Translations under genes and position numbers: made by a program | DNA from: Gloeocapsa sp. UFS-A4-WI-NPMV-4B04 | GTDB taxonomy: Bacteria > Cyanobacteriota > Cyanobacteriia > Cyanobacteriales > Chroococcidiopsidaceae | Assembly: GCA_019359535.1 (NCBI GenBank) | Contig: JAHHHE010000010.1 | Location: 1 to 51,747, forward strand | DNA length: 51,747 bases | Direction of reading: 5' to 3' | Notes under the pieces: model-generated | What the model was told of the DNA's origin: nothing | The model's input: the letters and a program-made list of their open reading frames with translations, nothing else | The model's database searches: none | Shown here: piece by piece, positions 45,130-51,747 of the stretch | Layout: each line of letters opens with the position of its first letter | Numbering within the stretch: the stretch's first letter is position 1

Positions 45130-46308
45130 ATGGAACTAGCTACAACTCTAACAAGCCAGACTGTTCAAAATGCTGTCCGCGAGGTTGGCATCAACCCAAA
45201 TTACTGGTATGCAGTTGGGTGGGCAAACGCTCTCAAGCTTGGTGATATTATGCCTGTAACTATTTGGCAACAGGCGATCGCCCTCTACCGCGACACTAAT
45301 AATCAAATTCATGCCCTAGAGGATGTCTGTCCGCATAAAGGTGTAGCGCTGCACAAAGGCAAAGTCCAAGGCGATCATCTTACTTGTGGTTATCATGGCT
45401 GGGAATTTAACTCTAGTGGTAACTGTGTCAATATTCCCTACCTACCTGAAAAACAAAAGCTTCCCCGCGCTTGTGTCCGCAGTTATCCAGTCAAAGAAAA
45501 ATATAATCTAATTTGGATTTTCCCTGGAGATCCTACCAGATGTGAATCTTGCGAACTACCCGATATGCCTGAATTTGAGCAGCCCGACTGGTTAATGGTT
45601 CCTGTTAATGCTCAGTTTCAGGCTCATTTTTCAATTTGTAATGAAAACACAATGGATGTGTTTCATGGTTTTCTACATCAAGAGTTGCAAGGCTGGTTTG
45701 ATCCAGTGCTAATTTCTTTAACAGAAACCCAATCTGCTGTCTGTGCTGAGTACAATGTCTCCTATAAAGGTCGCATGGCTCAGTTTTTAGGCTTGAGCGA
45801 TCGCGCTGATCAAATAACAACACTTCCGATCTCTGTCAATTATCGCTATCCTCACTATTACTCTTCACTACAAGGAATTTCTGCTCTGTACTTAATGCGC
45901 TTACCTGTAGGATTAAATGAAAGTCGCTCTTTCGCCCTCTTCTTTTTCAAAGTCCGCCTACCTAAATCAATTCTTAAACTCCTCAAACCATTGCTAGAGC
46001 CAGTTATTCAGCGTTTTGTGTTAAATAAATTTCTAGCCCAAGACATTGAAATGATCGAGAGTGAGCAACGAAACTACTCAGCTAATCCCCAACGGCGGTA
46101 TGTTGAAATTAATCCAGCGATTATTGCAATTCAACGGCTAATTGTCCGGCAATATGAACAATTTGTGCAAAAATCTAGTCAATCGCTAGGCAATGAAAAC
46201 CAGGATTTTGAACAGTCTATCACGTTGTCTAAGACTATGACCCAAGAACGCTTGTGGGAGGCGATCGCATCCTCTCAAGAGCCAATAACAGAAAGTTCCA
46301 CCGGATGA
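45130..46308 (+). CDS. Rieske non-haem iron oxygenase (PAO-like alpha subunit)
   Basis: About 392 residues. The Rieske [2Fe-2S] motif is CPHKG (about 63) and CGYHGWEF, the C-x-H...C-x2-H form. The catalytic iron motif is ENTMDVFHGFLH (about 175-186), with Asp and two His. The C-terminal region (LLKPLLEPVIQRF) is helical and hydrophobic, so the enzyme may sit on the membrane. Such proteins hydroxylate, desaturate or open rings with ferredoxin electrons. The ATG at 45130 is preferred to a TTG at 45100. It precedes the oxoamine synthase by 218 bases on the same strand. Confidence 0.9.
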   Translation: MELATTLTSQTVQNAVREVGINPNYWYAVGWANALKLGDIMPVTIWQQAIALYRDTNNQIHALEDVCPHKGVALHKGKVQGDHLTCGYHGWEFNSSGNCVNIPYLPEKQKLPRACVRSYPVKEKYNLIWIFPGDPTRCESCELPDMPEFEQPDWLMVPVNAQFQAHFSICNENTMDVFHGFLHQELQGWFDPVLISLTETQSAVCAEYNVSYKGRMAQFLGLSDRADQITTLPISVNYRYPHYYSSLQGISALYLMRLPVGLNESRSFALFFFKVRLPKSILKLLKPLLEPVIQRFVLNKFLAQDIEMIESEQRNYSANPQRRYVEINPAIIAIQRLIVRQYEQFVQKSSQSLGNENQDFEQSITLSKTMTQERLWEAIASSQEPITESSTG

Positions 46309-46526
46309 AGGTAACTGTATTAGCAGCAAATCTTTTAATTTACCCAATGCAGAACCTTATTCAATACCCAGCACAACTACAATGCCCCAATGTATTATTA
46401 AACACTATTATATCTTCTTCTATCCAGCATTTTATTAGCTCTGGATAGCAAATAACTGGCTTAGAACAATATACTGTTGAGCCAGAGGCAATAGACTATC
46501 TGGGAAAAGGTGAGAGGAGTTAGATT

Positions 46527-47807
46527 GTGCAAATTATTAAAGATTATGTTCAGCGCTGGTACGAAAGCGGGTTAGATCCCGATGAGTATATTTGTCATCA
46601 AAAACAGGGTAATATAGTTGAAATTGAAGACGCAGCTACAGGTAAACGTCAGACAGTTCTTACCTTCTGCACGAATGATGTTTTAGGGCTAGTTCAAGAC
46701 GAAGCTGTTAAACAAGCTGCCATTGATGCGATTTTGAAGTATGGAACATCAAATAGCTCATGCTCAGTTTTGAGTGGACGAATTGAACTGCATCAACAAC
46801 TAGAAGACGAAATTTCACAGTTTAAGCATTTGCCGCATACGCAGTTATTTGTAAATGCTTGGATGGCAATGCAAGCTTTAATGGATGCCTTCTGTCACTT
46901 GGCAATTCCAGTACCAGGATTTAAGCACACTCAAGAAACTGTGATTTTTACAGATGTCCTAAATCATGGCTGTATTGTTTCGGCTGTAGTTAATGCCGGA
47001 ACTCGTTCGGGAAAAGTATTTGGACATAGCCCTCGTGTGCGAGTTAAAGCTTATCGCCATTGTGATGTAGAAGACTTATCCCGCAAGTTGTATCGCCATG
47101 CTCGACCAGACGATCGCATTTTAGTTGTTTCTGATGCCGTTTTCTCAATGGATGGCGACATTGCCCCTCTGCCAGACATGATCAACGTCTTGAGTAATTT
47201 CGAGGGCAGCGTGTTAGTAATGGATGAAGCTCATGCTAGCGGGGCTATCGGAGCAACGGGAAGAGGGATATACGAACATTTTGGCATTCTGCCAAGTTAT
47301 GCAATCGAGCGGGGCGTTGTGCCACTGATTATGACGACTTTCTCTAAGTTTGCCGCATCCGCAGGAGCGGCGATTAGTAGCCATGTAGCAGAGTTAAAAC
47401 CACTGTTGAATGTTTCCCCAACTTCAATTGGGACAATTTCTCTACCGCCGCCAACAACTGCTGCTGCTTTAGAAAGTATCCGTCAAGTTCGTAAGAATCC
47501 CCACAAAGTCCAAAAACTTCAGGAAAATACGCGCTACTTGCGATCGCGTTTACTTGAAAATGATTTTGCCGCAATTGGCGAAACCAACGTTATCCCAGTA
47601 GTTTTACCACCAGAAATTAATCCGAAAGTCTTTGCTAGACAAATTATGCAAAACTACGGGATTTGGATATCTCCAATTTGGTTTATAGCTAAACCCCGAA
47701 TGCGGATTACTGTTAATGCCTTGCATACTCAGCAGGAAATGGATCATTTAGTTGACGGAATGGTAGCAACCAGAGATTTAATGTACAAACAAACGATTAG
47801 TGCTTAA
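46527..47807 (+). CDS. Alpha-oxoamine synthase, serine palmitoyltransferase-like
   Basis: 426 residues, PLP fold type I. Visible are TFCTNDVLGL, the substrate-loop Asn/His region DVLNHGCIVSA, YRHCDVEDL, SDAVFSMDGDIAPL, the cofactor Asp in VMDEAHASGAIGATGRG, and the Schiff-base Lys in TTFSKFAAS. The family joins an amino acid to an acyl thioester with loss of CO2. Members are serine palmitoyltransferase, KAPA synthase, 5-aminolevulinate synthase, glycine C-acetyltransferase and CqsA. The next two genes (ceramide synthase-like and CerR-like) point to serine palmitoyltransferase. GTG start with AGGAG upstream. Confidence 0.85.
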   Translation: MQIIKDYVQRWYESGLDPDEYICHQKQGNIVEIEDAATGKRQTVLTFCTNDVLGLVQDEAVKQAAIDAILKYGTSNSSCSVLSGRIELHQQLEDEISQFKHLPHTQLFVNAWMAMQALMDAFCHLAIPVPGFKHTQETVIFTDVLNHGCIVSAVVNAGTRSGKVFGHSPRVRVKAYRHCDVEDLSRKLYRHARPDDRILVVSDAVFSMDGDIAPLPDMINVLSNFEGSVLVMDEAHASGAIGATGRGIYEHFGILPSYAIERGVVPLIMTTFSKFAASAGAAISSHVAELKPLLNVSPTSIGTISLPPPTTAAALESIRQVRKNPHKVQKLQENTRYLRSRLLENDFAAIGETNVIPVVLPPEINPKVFARQIMQNYGIWISPIWFIAKPRMRITVNALHTQQEMDHLVDGMVATRDLMYKQTISA

Positions 47808-47811
47808 CAAA

Positions 47812-47855
47812 TAATGATGAATTATGAACCCTAAATGCTGCATAATTCATCATTA
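47812..47855. repeat. 15-bp inverted repeat between the synthase and acyltransferase genes
   Basis: TAATGATGAATTATG (47812-47826) pairs with 47841-47855 perfectly across a 14-base loop, followed by ATAATTTTG. It fills the 67-base gap and could lower readthrough into the next gene. Confidence 0.7.
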
Positions 47856-47874
47856 ATAATTTTGCATTCATAAT

Positions 47875-49020
47875 ATGGTGTTAGAACAAACAAAAGTTGA
47901 AATCCGCGCTGTAAAAACGCAAGCAGACAGCGAGATGTTTTTGGACGTTCCAGAGTTAGTGTATGCCAAAGATCCTAACTGGGTTCCACCGATTCGTAGC
48001 AGCACTGCCAAACAGTTCAACCCTAGTAATCCCTTTCTTCAGTACGGCAAGCTACAACAGTTTATAGCTTTATCTCCTGAACAAAATAAAGGTGCAGTAG
48101 GACGCATTGTCGCCGCAGTCAATCAAAGATTAATTGAGCGAGAAAATCAAAATATTGGTTTAATTGGTTTTTTTGAGTGTATTGAAGATTTTAGCGTTGC
48201 TCAAGCACTACTAGAAAATGCTTGTCAGTGGCTACGCGAACAAGGAATGACGATTGCCAGAGGACCAATTGATCTATCTACCCACAACAATTGTCTATTT
48301 CTAGTCGATGGCTTTGACTCACCGCCCCTAGTGATGATGCCTTACAATCCGCCATACTATCCAAAGTTTATGGATCGTGATGGATGGCATAAAGCCAAGG
48401 ATGCTTACGCATATAATTTCCCTTTAGATGAACCCTTACCAAAGGAATTTGAAAAAGGTTATCGCATTGCTTGTAAATCTGGCGTTAACTTTCGCCCGTT
48501 AAGAACCAAAGGCAAAGAATTTGAGCAAGATTGCATCAGTCTTTATAACCTTTTTACTCGTGCCTTTACTAACAACTGGAGTTCAACACCGCGTAGCAAA
48601 GCAGAATTTATAGAAGAAGCTAGAGAACTACAAACATTAGTAGACCCTGATGTGTTTCCAGTAGCAGAATACAATGGCGAAATGGTCGGCTTTTTTATGG
48701 GCTTGCCTGATTATAATATTCCGCTAAAACAAGTCAAAGGAAAACTAGATTGGCTAGGAATTCTTAAGTTTCTTTGGTATCGCCGTCAAATAGATCAAGG
48801 GCGAGTTATTGCTGTTTGTTCACTACCAGAATATTGCCGCAAAATGGTTCCTTTAGGCTTAATTTATTTAGGAATGCAAGGCGGAATTCAAAAAGGAAAA
48901 CCTTATAAAAGCGCTGAACTTTCTTGGGTTTATGAAGATAATTATCCCTCGCGCAAACTAATCGAAGCATCCGGCGGCAAAATTTATAAGACTTACCGCA
49001 TCTACGAGAAAGCTTTATGA
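47875..49020 (+). CDS. GNAT-fold N-acyltransferase, bacterial ceramide synthase-like
   Basis: 381 residues with two GNAT-like halves. Visible are PELVYAKDPNWVPPI, GRIVAAVNQR, IGFFECIEDFSVAQALLENA, GMTIARGPIDLSTHNNC, FDSPPLVMMPYNPPYY, a second half with LFTRAFTNNW, and the end SRKLIEASGGKIYKTYRIYEKAL. This large family is widespread in bacteria. The Caulobacter ceramide synthase (bCerS), which acylates 3-ketosphinganine, is a GNAT-type acyltransferase of this sort as I recall. Placed right after the oxoamine synthase, the role fits. ATG start at 47875. Confidence 0.85.
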   Translation: MVLEQTKVEIRAVKTQADSEMFLDVPELVYAKDPNWVPPIRSSTAKQFNPSNPFLQYGKLQQFIALSPEQNKGAVGRIVAAVNQRLIERENQNIGLIGFFECIEDFSVAQALLENACQWLREQGMTIARGPIDLSTHNNCLFLVDGFDSPPLVMMPYNPPYYPKFMDRDGWHKAKDAYAYNFPLDEPLPKEFEKGYRIACKSGVNFRPLRTKGKEFEQDCISLYNLFTRAFTNNWSSTPRSKAEFIEEARELQTLVDPDVFPVAEYNGEMVGFFMGLPDYNIPLKQVKGKLDWLGILKFLWYRRQIDQGRVIAVCSLPEYCRKMVPLGLIYLGMQGGIQKGKPYKSAELSWVYEDNYPSRKLIEASGGKIYKTYRIYEKAL

Positions 49021-49102
49021 GTTCAAATCTGCCTGTTTACAAAGGTAAGAGTAAATACGAAGAATTTTTCTCCTCTGCTACCCTCTCCCCTCCTTGCCCC
49101 TT

Positions 49103-49176
49103 ATCCCCAAGGGGGACCCCGAGATCCCCAAAGGGGACCCCAAGCCTCCCCTGCTCCTCTGCTCCTCTGCTAAGAA
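49103..49176. repeat. Two tandem 21-mers followed by CTGCTCCT units
   Basis: ATCCCCAAGGGGGACCCCGAG (49103-49123) is followed at once by a copy with two mismatches (49124-49144), then three CTGCTCCT-type units. It lies in the 192-base gap between the acyltransferase and reductase genes. Confidence 0.8.
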
Positions 49177-49212
49177 TGCGGTAATAACGGTAAGTATTCA
49201 ACTAAAAACGAT

Positions 49213-50175
49213 ATGAAAGCGCTAGTTACTGGAGCAAATGGATTTACAGGTTCTCACTTGGTAAAAGCTTTAGAACAGCTTGGCATTAGCGTTGTTGCTC
49301 TAGTACGAAAGTCAAGTAATTTAGCGCGTCTGTCCGATTGCAATGTGCAGTTAATTTATGGAGAAATTACCGATCGCGACACACTCCTACAGGCAATGGT
49401 TGGCGTAGACACAGTTTTTCATACAGCCGCGTATGTAGAGTTAGGGTTAGTAAATGAGCCTCAAATGCAGCGAGTGAATGTAGAGGGAACCCGCGCTGTA
49501 CTGGAAGTAGCTCAAAAATCTGGCGTGTCTAAGGTTGTGTATTGCAGCACAATTGGCATATATGGTGATACTGGCGGCAAAGTCGTAGATGAAACTTTTA
49601 AACGCACACAAACTGACTTTTCCTCTGCCTACGATCGCACAAAATACGCAGCGCAACAATTGGTAGATCAATTTGCTGCCCAAGGATTGCCTGTAGTTAG
49701 TGTGATGCCTTCGGGAATTTTTGGTGCTGACGATCCGCATTTTGGCACAGTATTACAGCAATATCTGAAAGGATGGCTGAAACTGTGGGTAGGAGGCGAT
49801 CGCATTACGGGTATTGTCCATGTAGATGATTTAGTACCAGCAATGCTTCTGGCAGCAGAAAAAGGCAAAATTGGAGAACACTACATTATTTCTGCTGGCG
49901 ACTTAACCACGAGGGAAATGTTTGAGCTTTTGTCAAAAGAAACGGGTATTCCAGTTCCTTGCGAAGTTCCTAAACCCTTAGTAAGACTTGTGGGAAACAT
50001 CCTTGATCCAATTGGACGCACATTTAAATGGCAACCACCCCTAAGTCGTGAGCGCGTTCATTATGTCTATGATCGCTGTGTGCGGGTAGATGCTACCAAA
50101 GCTAGACGAGAACTCGGTTGGCAACCGCGATCGGTGTCAGAAACACTATGTGAAATAGTTAGAGATATGCAGTAG
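49213..50175 (+). CDS. NAD-dependent epimerase/reductase, CerR-like
   Basis: 320 residues, extended SDR. The N-terminal GANGFTGSHLV binds NAD(P), CSTIGIYGDTG holds the catalytic Ser/Thr, and YDRTKYAAQQL the Tyr and Lys. It resembles dihydroflavonol-4-reductase-type enzymes and the CerR reductase that reduces the 3-keto group of oxidised ceramide in Caulobacter. Following the synthase and acyltransferase in the same direction, it fits the third step. A sugar epimerase is the alternative. ATG start at 49213. Confidence 0.88.
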   Translation: MKALVTGANGFTGSHLVKALEQLGISVVALVRKSSNLARLSDCNVQLIYGEITDRDTLLQAMVGVDTVFHTAAYVELGLVNEPQMQRVNVEGTRAVLEVAQKSGVSKVVYCSTIGIYGDTGGKVVDETFKRTQTDFSSAYDRTKYAAQQLVDQFAAQGLPVVSVMPSGIFGADDPHFGTVLQQYLKGWLKLWVGGDRITGIVHVDDLVPAMLLAAEKGKIGEHYIISAGDLTTREMFELLSKETGIPVPCEVPKPLVRLVGNILDPIGRTFKWQPPLSRERVHYVYDRCVRVDATKARRELGWQPRSVSETLCEIVRDMQ

Positions 50176-50441
50176 TTGTTTGTAAGGGTGATCGGTTCCT
50201 GAGCCATCAAATTTTGCTTTACACTGGAAATCACCACCACCAGATCACTTGGATAGCAACACTTAAGCTAATTGTTATACGGCTTGGATTGCATAGGAAG
50301 CAGTTTGAAATCGATCGGCAGGCACTCAAATAAGCTGGTAAAAGCGTTGTTTGGAGATGATCGGTGAGGTGAAATCCAATCTCAATTAGTAGGGCTTATA
50401 AAACAGGGTCAAGCAATATGCAAACAAGATAGAGAAGCAGC

Positions 50442-50900
50442 ATGAAAGTGTACGTAGAGTCTTGCCTTAATTGTCCACCCGATAAAGTTTGGGATGAGGT
50501 TCAAAAGAGTTCACTTTTTGTTGAGATTCTTTACCCATTGACTAATTTTGTTTCAATCTCTGCTGAAACGTTTCCGATGAAATGGGTTGAGGGTGAGGTC
50601 GTTAAGTGCAAACCAATTTTATTTGGCATCATTCCGACTTTGGGAAGTCACACAATATTTTTCGAGCGAGTTGACCAAGGGTGGCGTGAAATTCAGACCC
50701 GTGAGAAAAATGCTCTGAGCCATCGATGGGATCATCTGATTCGCGTTCGGACTCTTCCACACAGACAAACTTTATATTCAGACGAAATTGAAATTGAGGC
50801 AGGGTTGTTGACTATTCTAGTTTGGTCGTTGGCGAACTGGTTTTATCGGCATCGTCAACGTCGCTGGAAGATAGTGGCTCAAAGATTGGTAGCCGAATAA
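50442..50900 (+). CDS. SRPBCC-family lipid/ligand-binding protein
   Basis: 152 residues. The start (YVESCLNCPPDKVWDEVQKSSLFVEILYPL) and the beta strands that follow (WVEGEVVKCKPILFGIIP) fit the START/Bet v1-like fold, with a C-terminal helix (RHRQRRWKIVAQRL). These bind hydrophobic molecules in a deep cavity. It sits 266 bases after the reductase on the same strand. It may bind a product of the pathway; that is context only. Confidence 0.75.
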   Translation: MKVYVESCLNCPPDKVWDEVQKSSLFVEILYPLTNFVSISAETFPMKWVEGEVVKCKPILFGIIPTLGSHTIFFERVDQGWREIQTREKNALSHRWDHLIRVRTLPHRQTLYSDEIEIEAGLLTILVWSLANWFYRHRQRRWKIVAQRLVAE

Positions 50901-51017
50901 CAATCCCATTACACACCGACCGTATCAAGGTAGTCGGTTGAGTCTGAAAAGCTACTCGCGGCGGGTGAACGGGGTCATTGTGCAGCACAATGTTAAACCG
51001 TCATAAAAGCCTATTCA

Positions 51018-51596
51018 TTACTCCCAAAGAATAGAAAGATCAAATACAAAACCAGGCAGAACATCATTACCATCTACCTGATTCGGGTTTTGGAGAACTT
51101 GCTTTGGTTGATTAGCTTTATAAATTTCTACCTGCCGATCTTGAGGGTTAATCAGCCAACCCAAACGCAAACCATTATTGATATACTCTTGCATCTTCTG
51201 TTGCAACGGTTCAAGTGTATCGCTTTCAGAGCGTAATTCAATAACAAAATCAGGGCAGATAGGTGGAAACTTTTTTTGTTGCTCTAGTGTAAGCTGACTC
51301 CATCGTTCCCAAGTAACCCAGGCAGCATCAGGAGAGAGATTAGCTCCATTCGGTAGTTTGAAGCAAGTCGAAGAACTAAAAGCCTTGCCCATTTTTGAGC
51401 GTCGATTCCAAAACACCAAATCTCCGATTAAGTCTGCTTCACGGCTTCCTCCTTCTCCACCTACAGGCGACACAATCAATAACTCCCCTTGTGCTGTACG
51501 CTCAAATTTCAAGTCGCGATGATTTTGACACAGTTGATAGAACTGGTCATCACTTAGTTCAACAAAGGGCTTAAGGTTAAGAACAATTGCAGTCAT
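51018..51596 (-). CDS. Uma2-family (DUF820) endonuclease-like protein, second copy
   Basis: 192 residues, homologous to the protein at 18804 over its length: VELSDDQFYQLCQNHRDLKFERT, SPDAAWVTWERW, FVIELRSESDTLEPLQQKMQEYI, LGWLINPQDRQVEIY. The D...E-x-(hydrophobic) nuclease core is intact. Function in the cell unknown. ATG start at 51596. It marks the right end of the lipid-like region. Confidence 0.9.
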   Translation of the reverse strand: MTAIVLNLKPFVELSDDQFYQLCQNHRDLKFERTAQGELLIVSPVGGEGGSREADLIGDLVFWNRRSKMGKAFSSSTCFKLPNGANLSPDAAWVTWERWSQLTLEQQKKFPPICPDFVIELRSESDTLEPLQQKMQEYINNGLRLGWLINPQDRQVEIYKANQPKQVLQNPNQVDGNDVLPGFVFDLSILWE

Positions 51597-51681
51597 GATA
51601 GAAATTAGGCAATTTAACCTAGCTAGTATTCTAGGGCGTAAATTCGGTTAGGGTATAAATGACGAGATTAACTTGACACTC

Positions 51682-51747
51682 ATGCCCTGCAAATCGCTGA
51701 CAATCACCCTGAGTGACACTGACCAGCAAGCCCTAGAAAAGTTAGCT
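51682..51747 (+). CDS. Start of a gene cut by the window end
   Basis: 22 codons, MPCKSLTITLSDTDQQALEKLA. The pattern (ITLSDTDQQALEKL) resembles the N-terminus of IS630-type transposases or other helix-turn-helix proteins, which would be just before the DNA-binding helices. It is too short to be sure. Confidence 0.4.
   Translation, partial: MPCKSLTITLSDTDQQALEKLA

Noticed and set aside
46527..47807. Calling the oxoamine synthase KAPA synthase (bioF)
   Set aside because: There are no biotin genes nearby, and the next two genes fit ceramide synthesis better; still, family-level sequence alone does not exclude it.
1..51747. tRNA, rRNA or riboswitch genes
   Set aside because: I looked through the intergenic stretches by eye for T-loop sequences and known riboswitch cores and found none; a covariance-model search would be needed to be certain.

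Overview
The window is a chromosomal stretch from a cyanobacterium. The evidence is the very frequent octamer GCGATCGC (HIP1), the variable chain of ferredoxin-thioredoxin reductase (FtrV), a DevC-type ABC permease, a Zur-like Fur regulator beside purS-purQ, a pentapeptide-repeat protein, Uma2-family proteins, and many short heptameric tandem and inverted repeats (STRR type) between genes. The species cannot be named from this alone.

Region 0-14.7 kb is mostly housekeeping: lysS with an extra C-terminal KTSC domain, a membrane-anchored VOC protein, a secreted proline-rich protein, a DUF2267 protein, an orphan sensor histidine kinase, a WecG/TagA/CpsF glycosyltransferase, a phytanoyl-CoA dioxygenase-like oxygenase, an 800-base AT-rich gene desert, a double-ATPase peptide-type ABC protein, folC, small conserved proteins, a YdcF-type protein and ftrV. 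Region 14.7-25.7 kb holds an IS1-type transposase remnant, a Dabb protein, an NfeD/SPFH membrane pair, the Fur-family regulator facing purS-purQ, a Uma2 protein, a pentapeptide protein, a PstS-like binding protein, a zinc-ribbon membrane protein, a haem-oxygenase-like diiron protein, a methyltransferase, a small membrane protein and a rhodanese.

Region 25.7-30.2 kb looks damaged. An acyltransferase-3 gene is broken by an exact 8-bp tandem duplication, and a large RTX/FG-GAP calcium-binding protein is split by a single extra base. Between them lie two perfect palindromes. Region 30.8-35.4 kb has a membrane-tailed SDR, a small acidic protein, and a two-gene operon of a B12-binding radical SAM enzyme with a lone DevC-like permease.

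Region 35.7-50.9 kb is the most interesting part. It is a lipid-like gene neighbourhood: amidohydrolase, Mpo1-like DUF962 protein, fatty-acid-hydroxylase superfamily protein, two GH3 acyl-adenylating enzymes, a polytopic membrane protein, an MFS exporter, and then a same-strand run of Rieske oxygenase, alpha-oxoamine synthase (serine palmitoyltransferase-like), GNAT-fold N-acyltransferase (bacterial ceramide synthase-like), NAD-dependent epimerase/reductase (CerR-like) and SRPBCC protein. The oxoamine synthase, N-acyltransferase and reductase are the three steps needed for bacterial ceramide synthesis. I propose this as a candidate cyanobacterial sphingolipid or N-acyl amino-ketone pathway. 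The window ends with a second Uma2 gene and the first 22 codons of a further gene.
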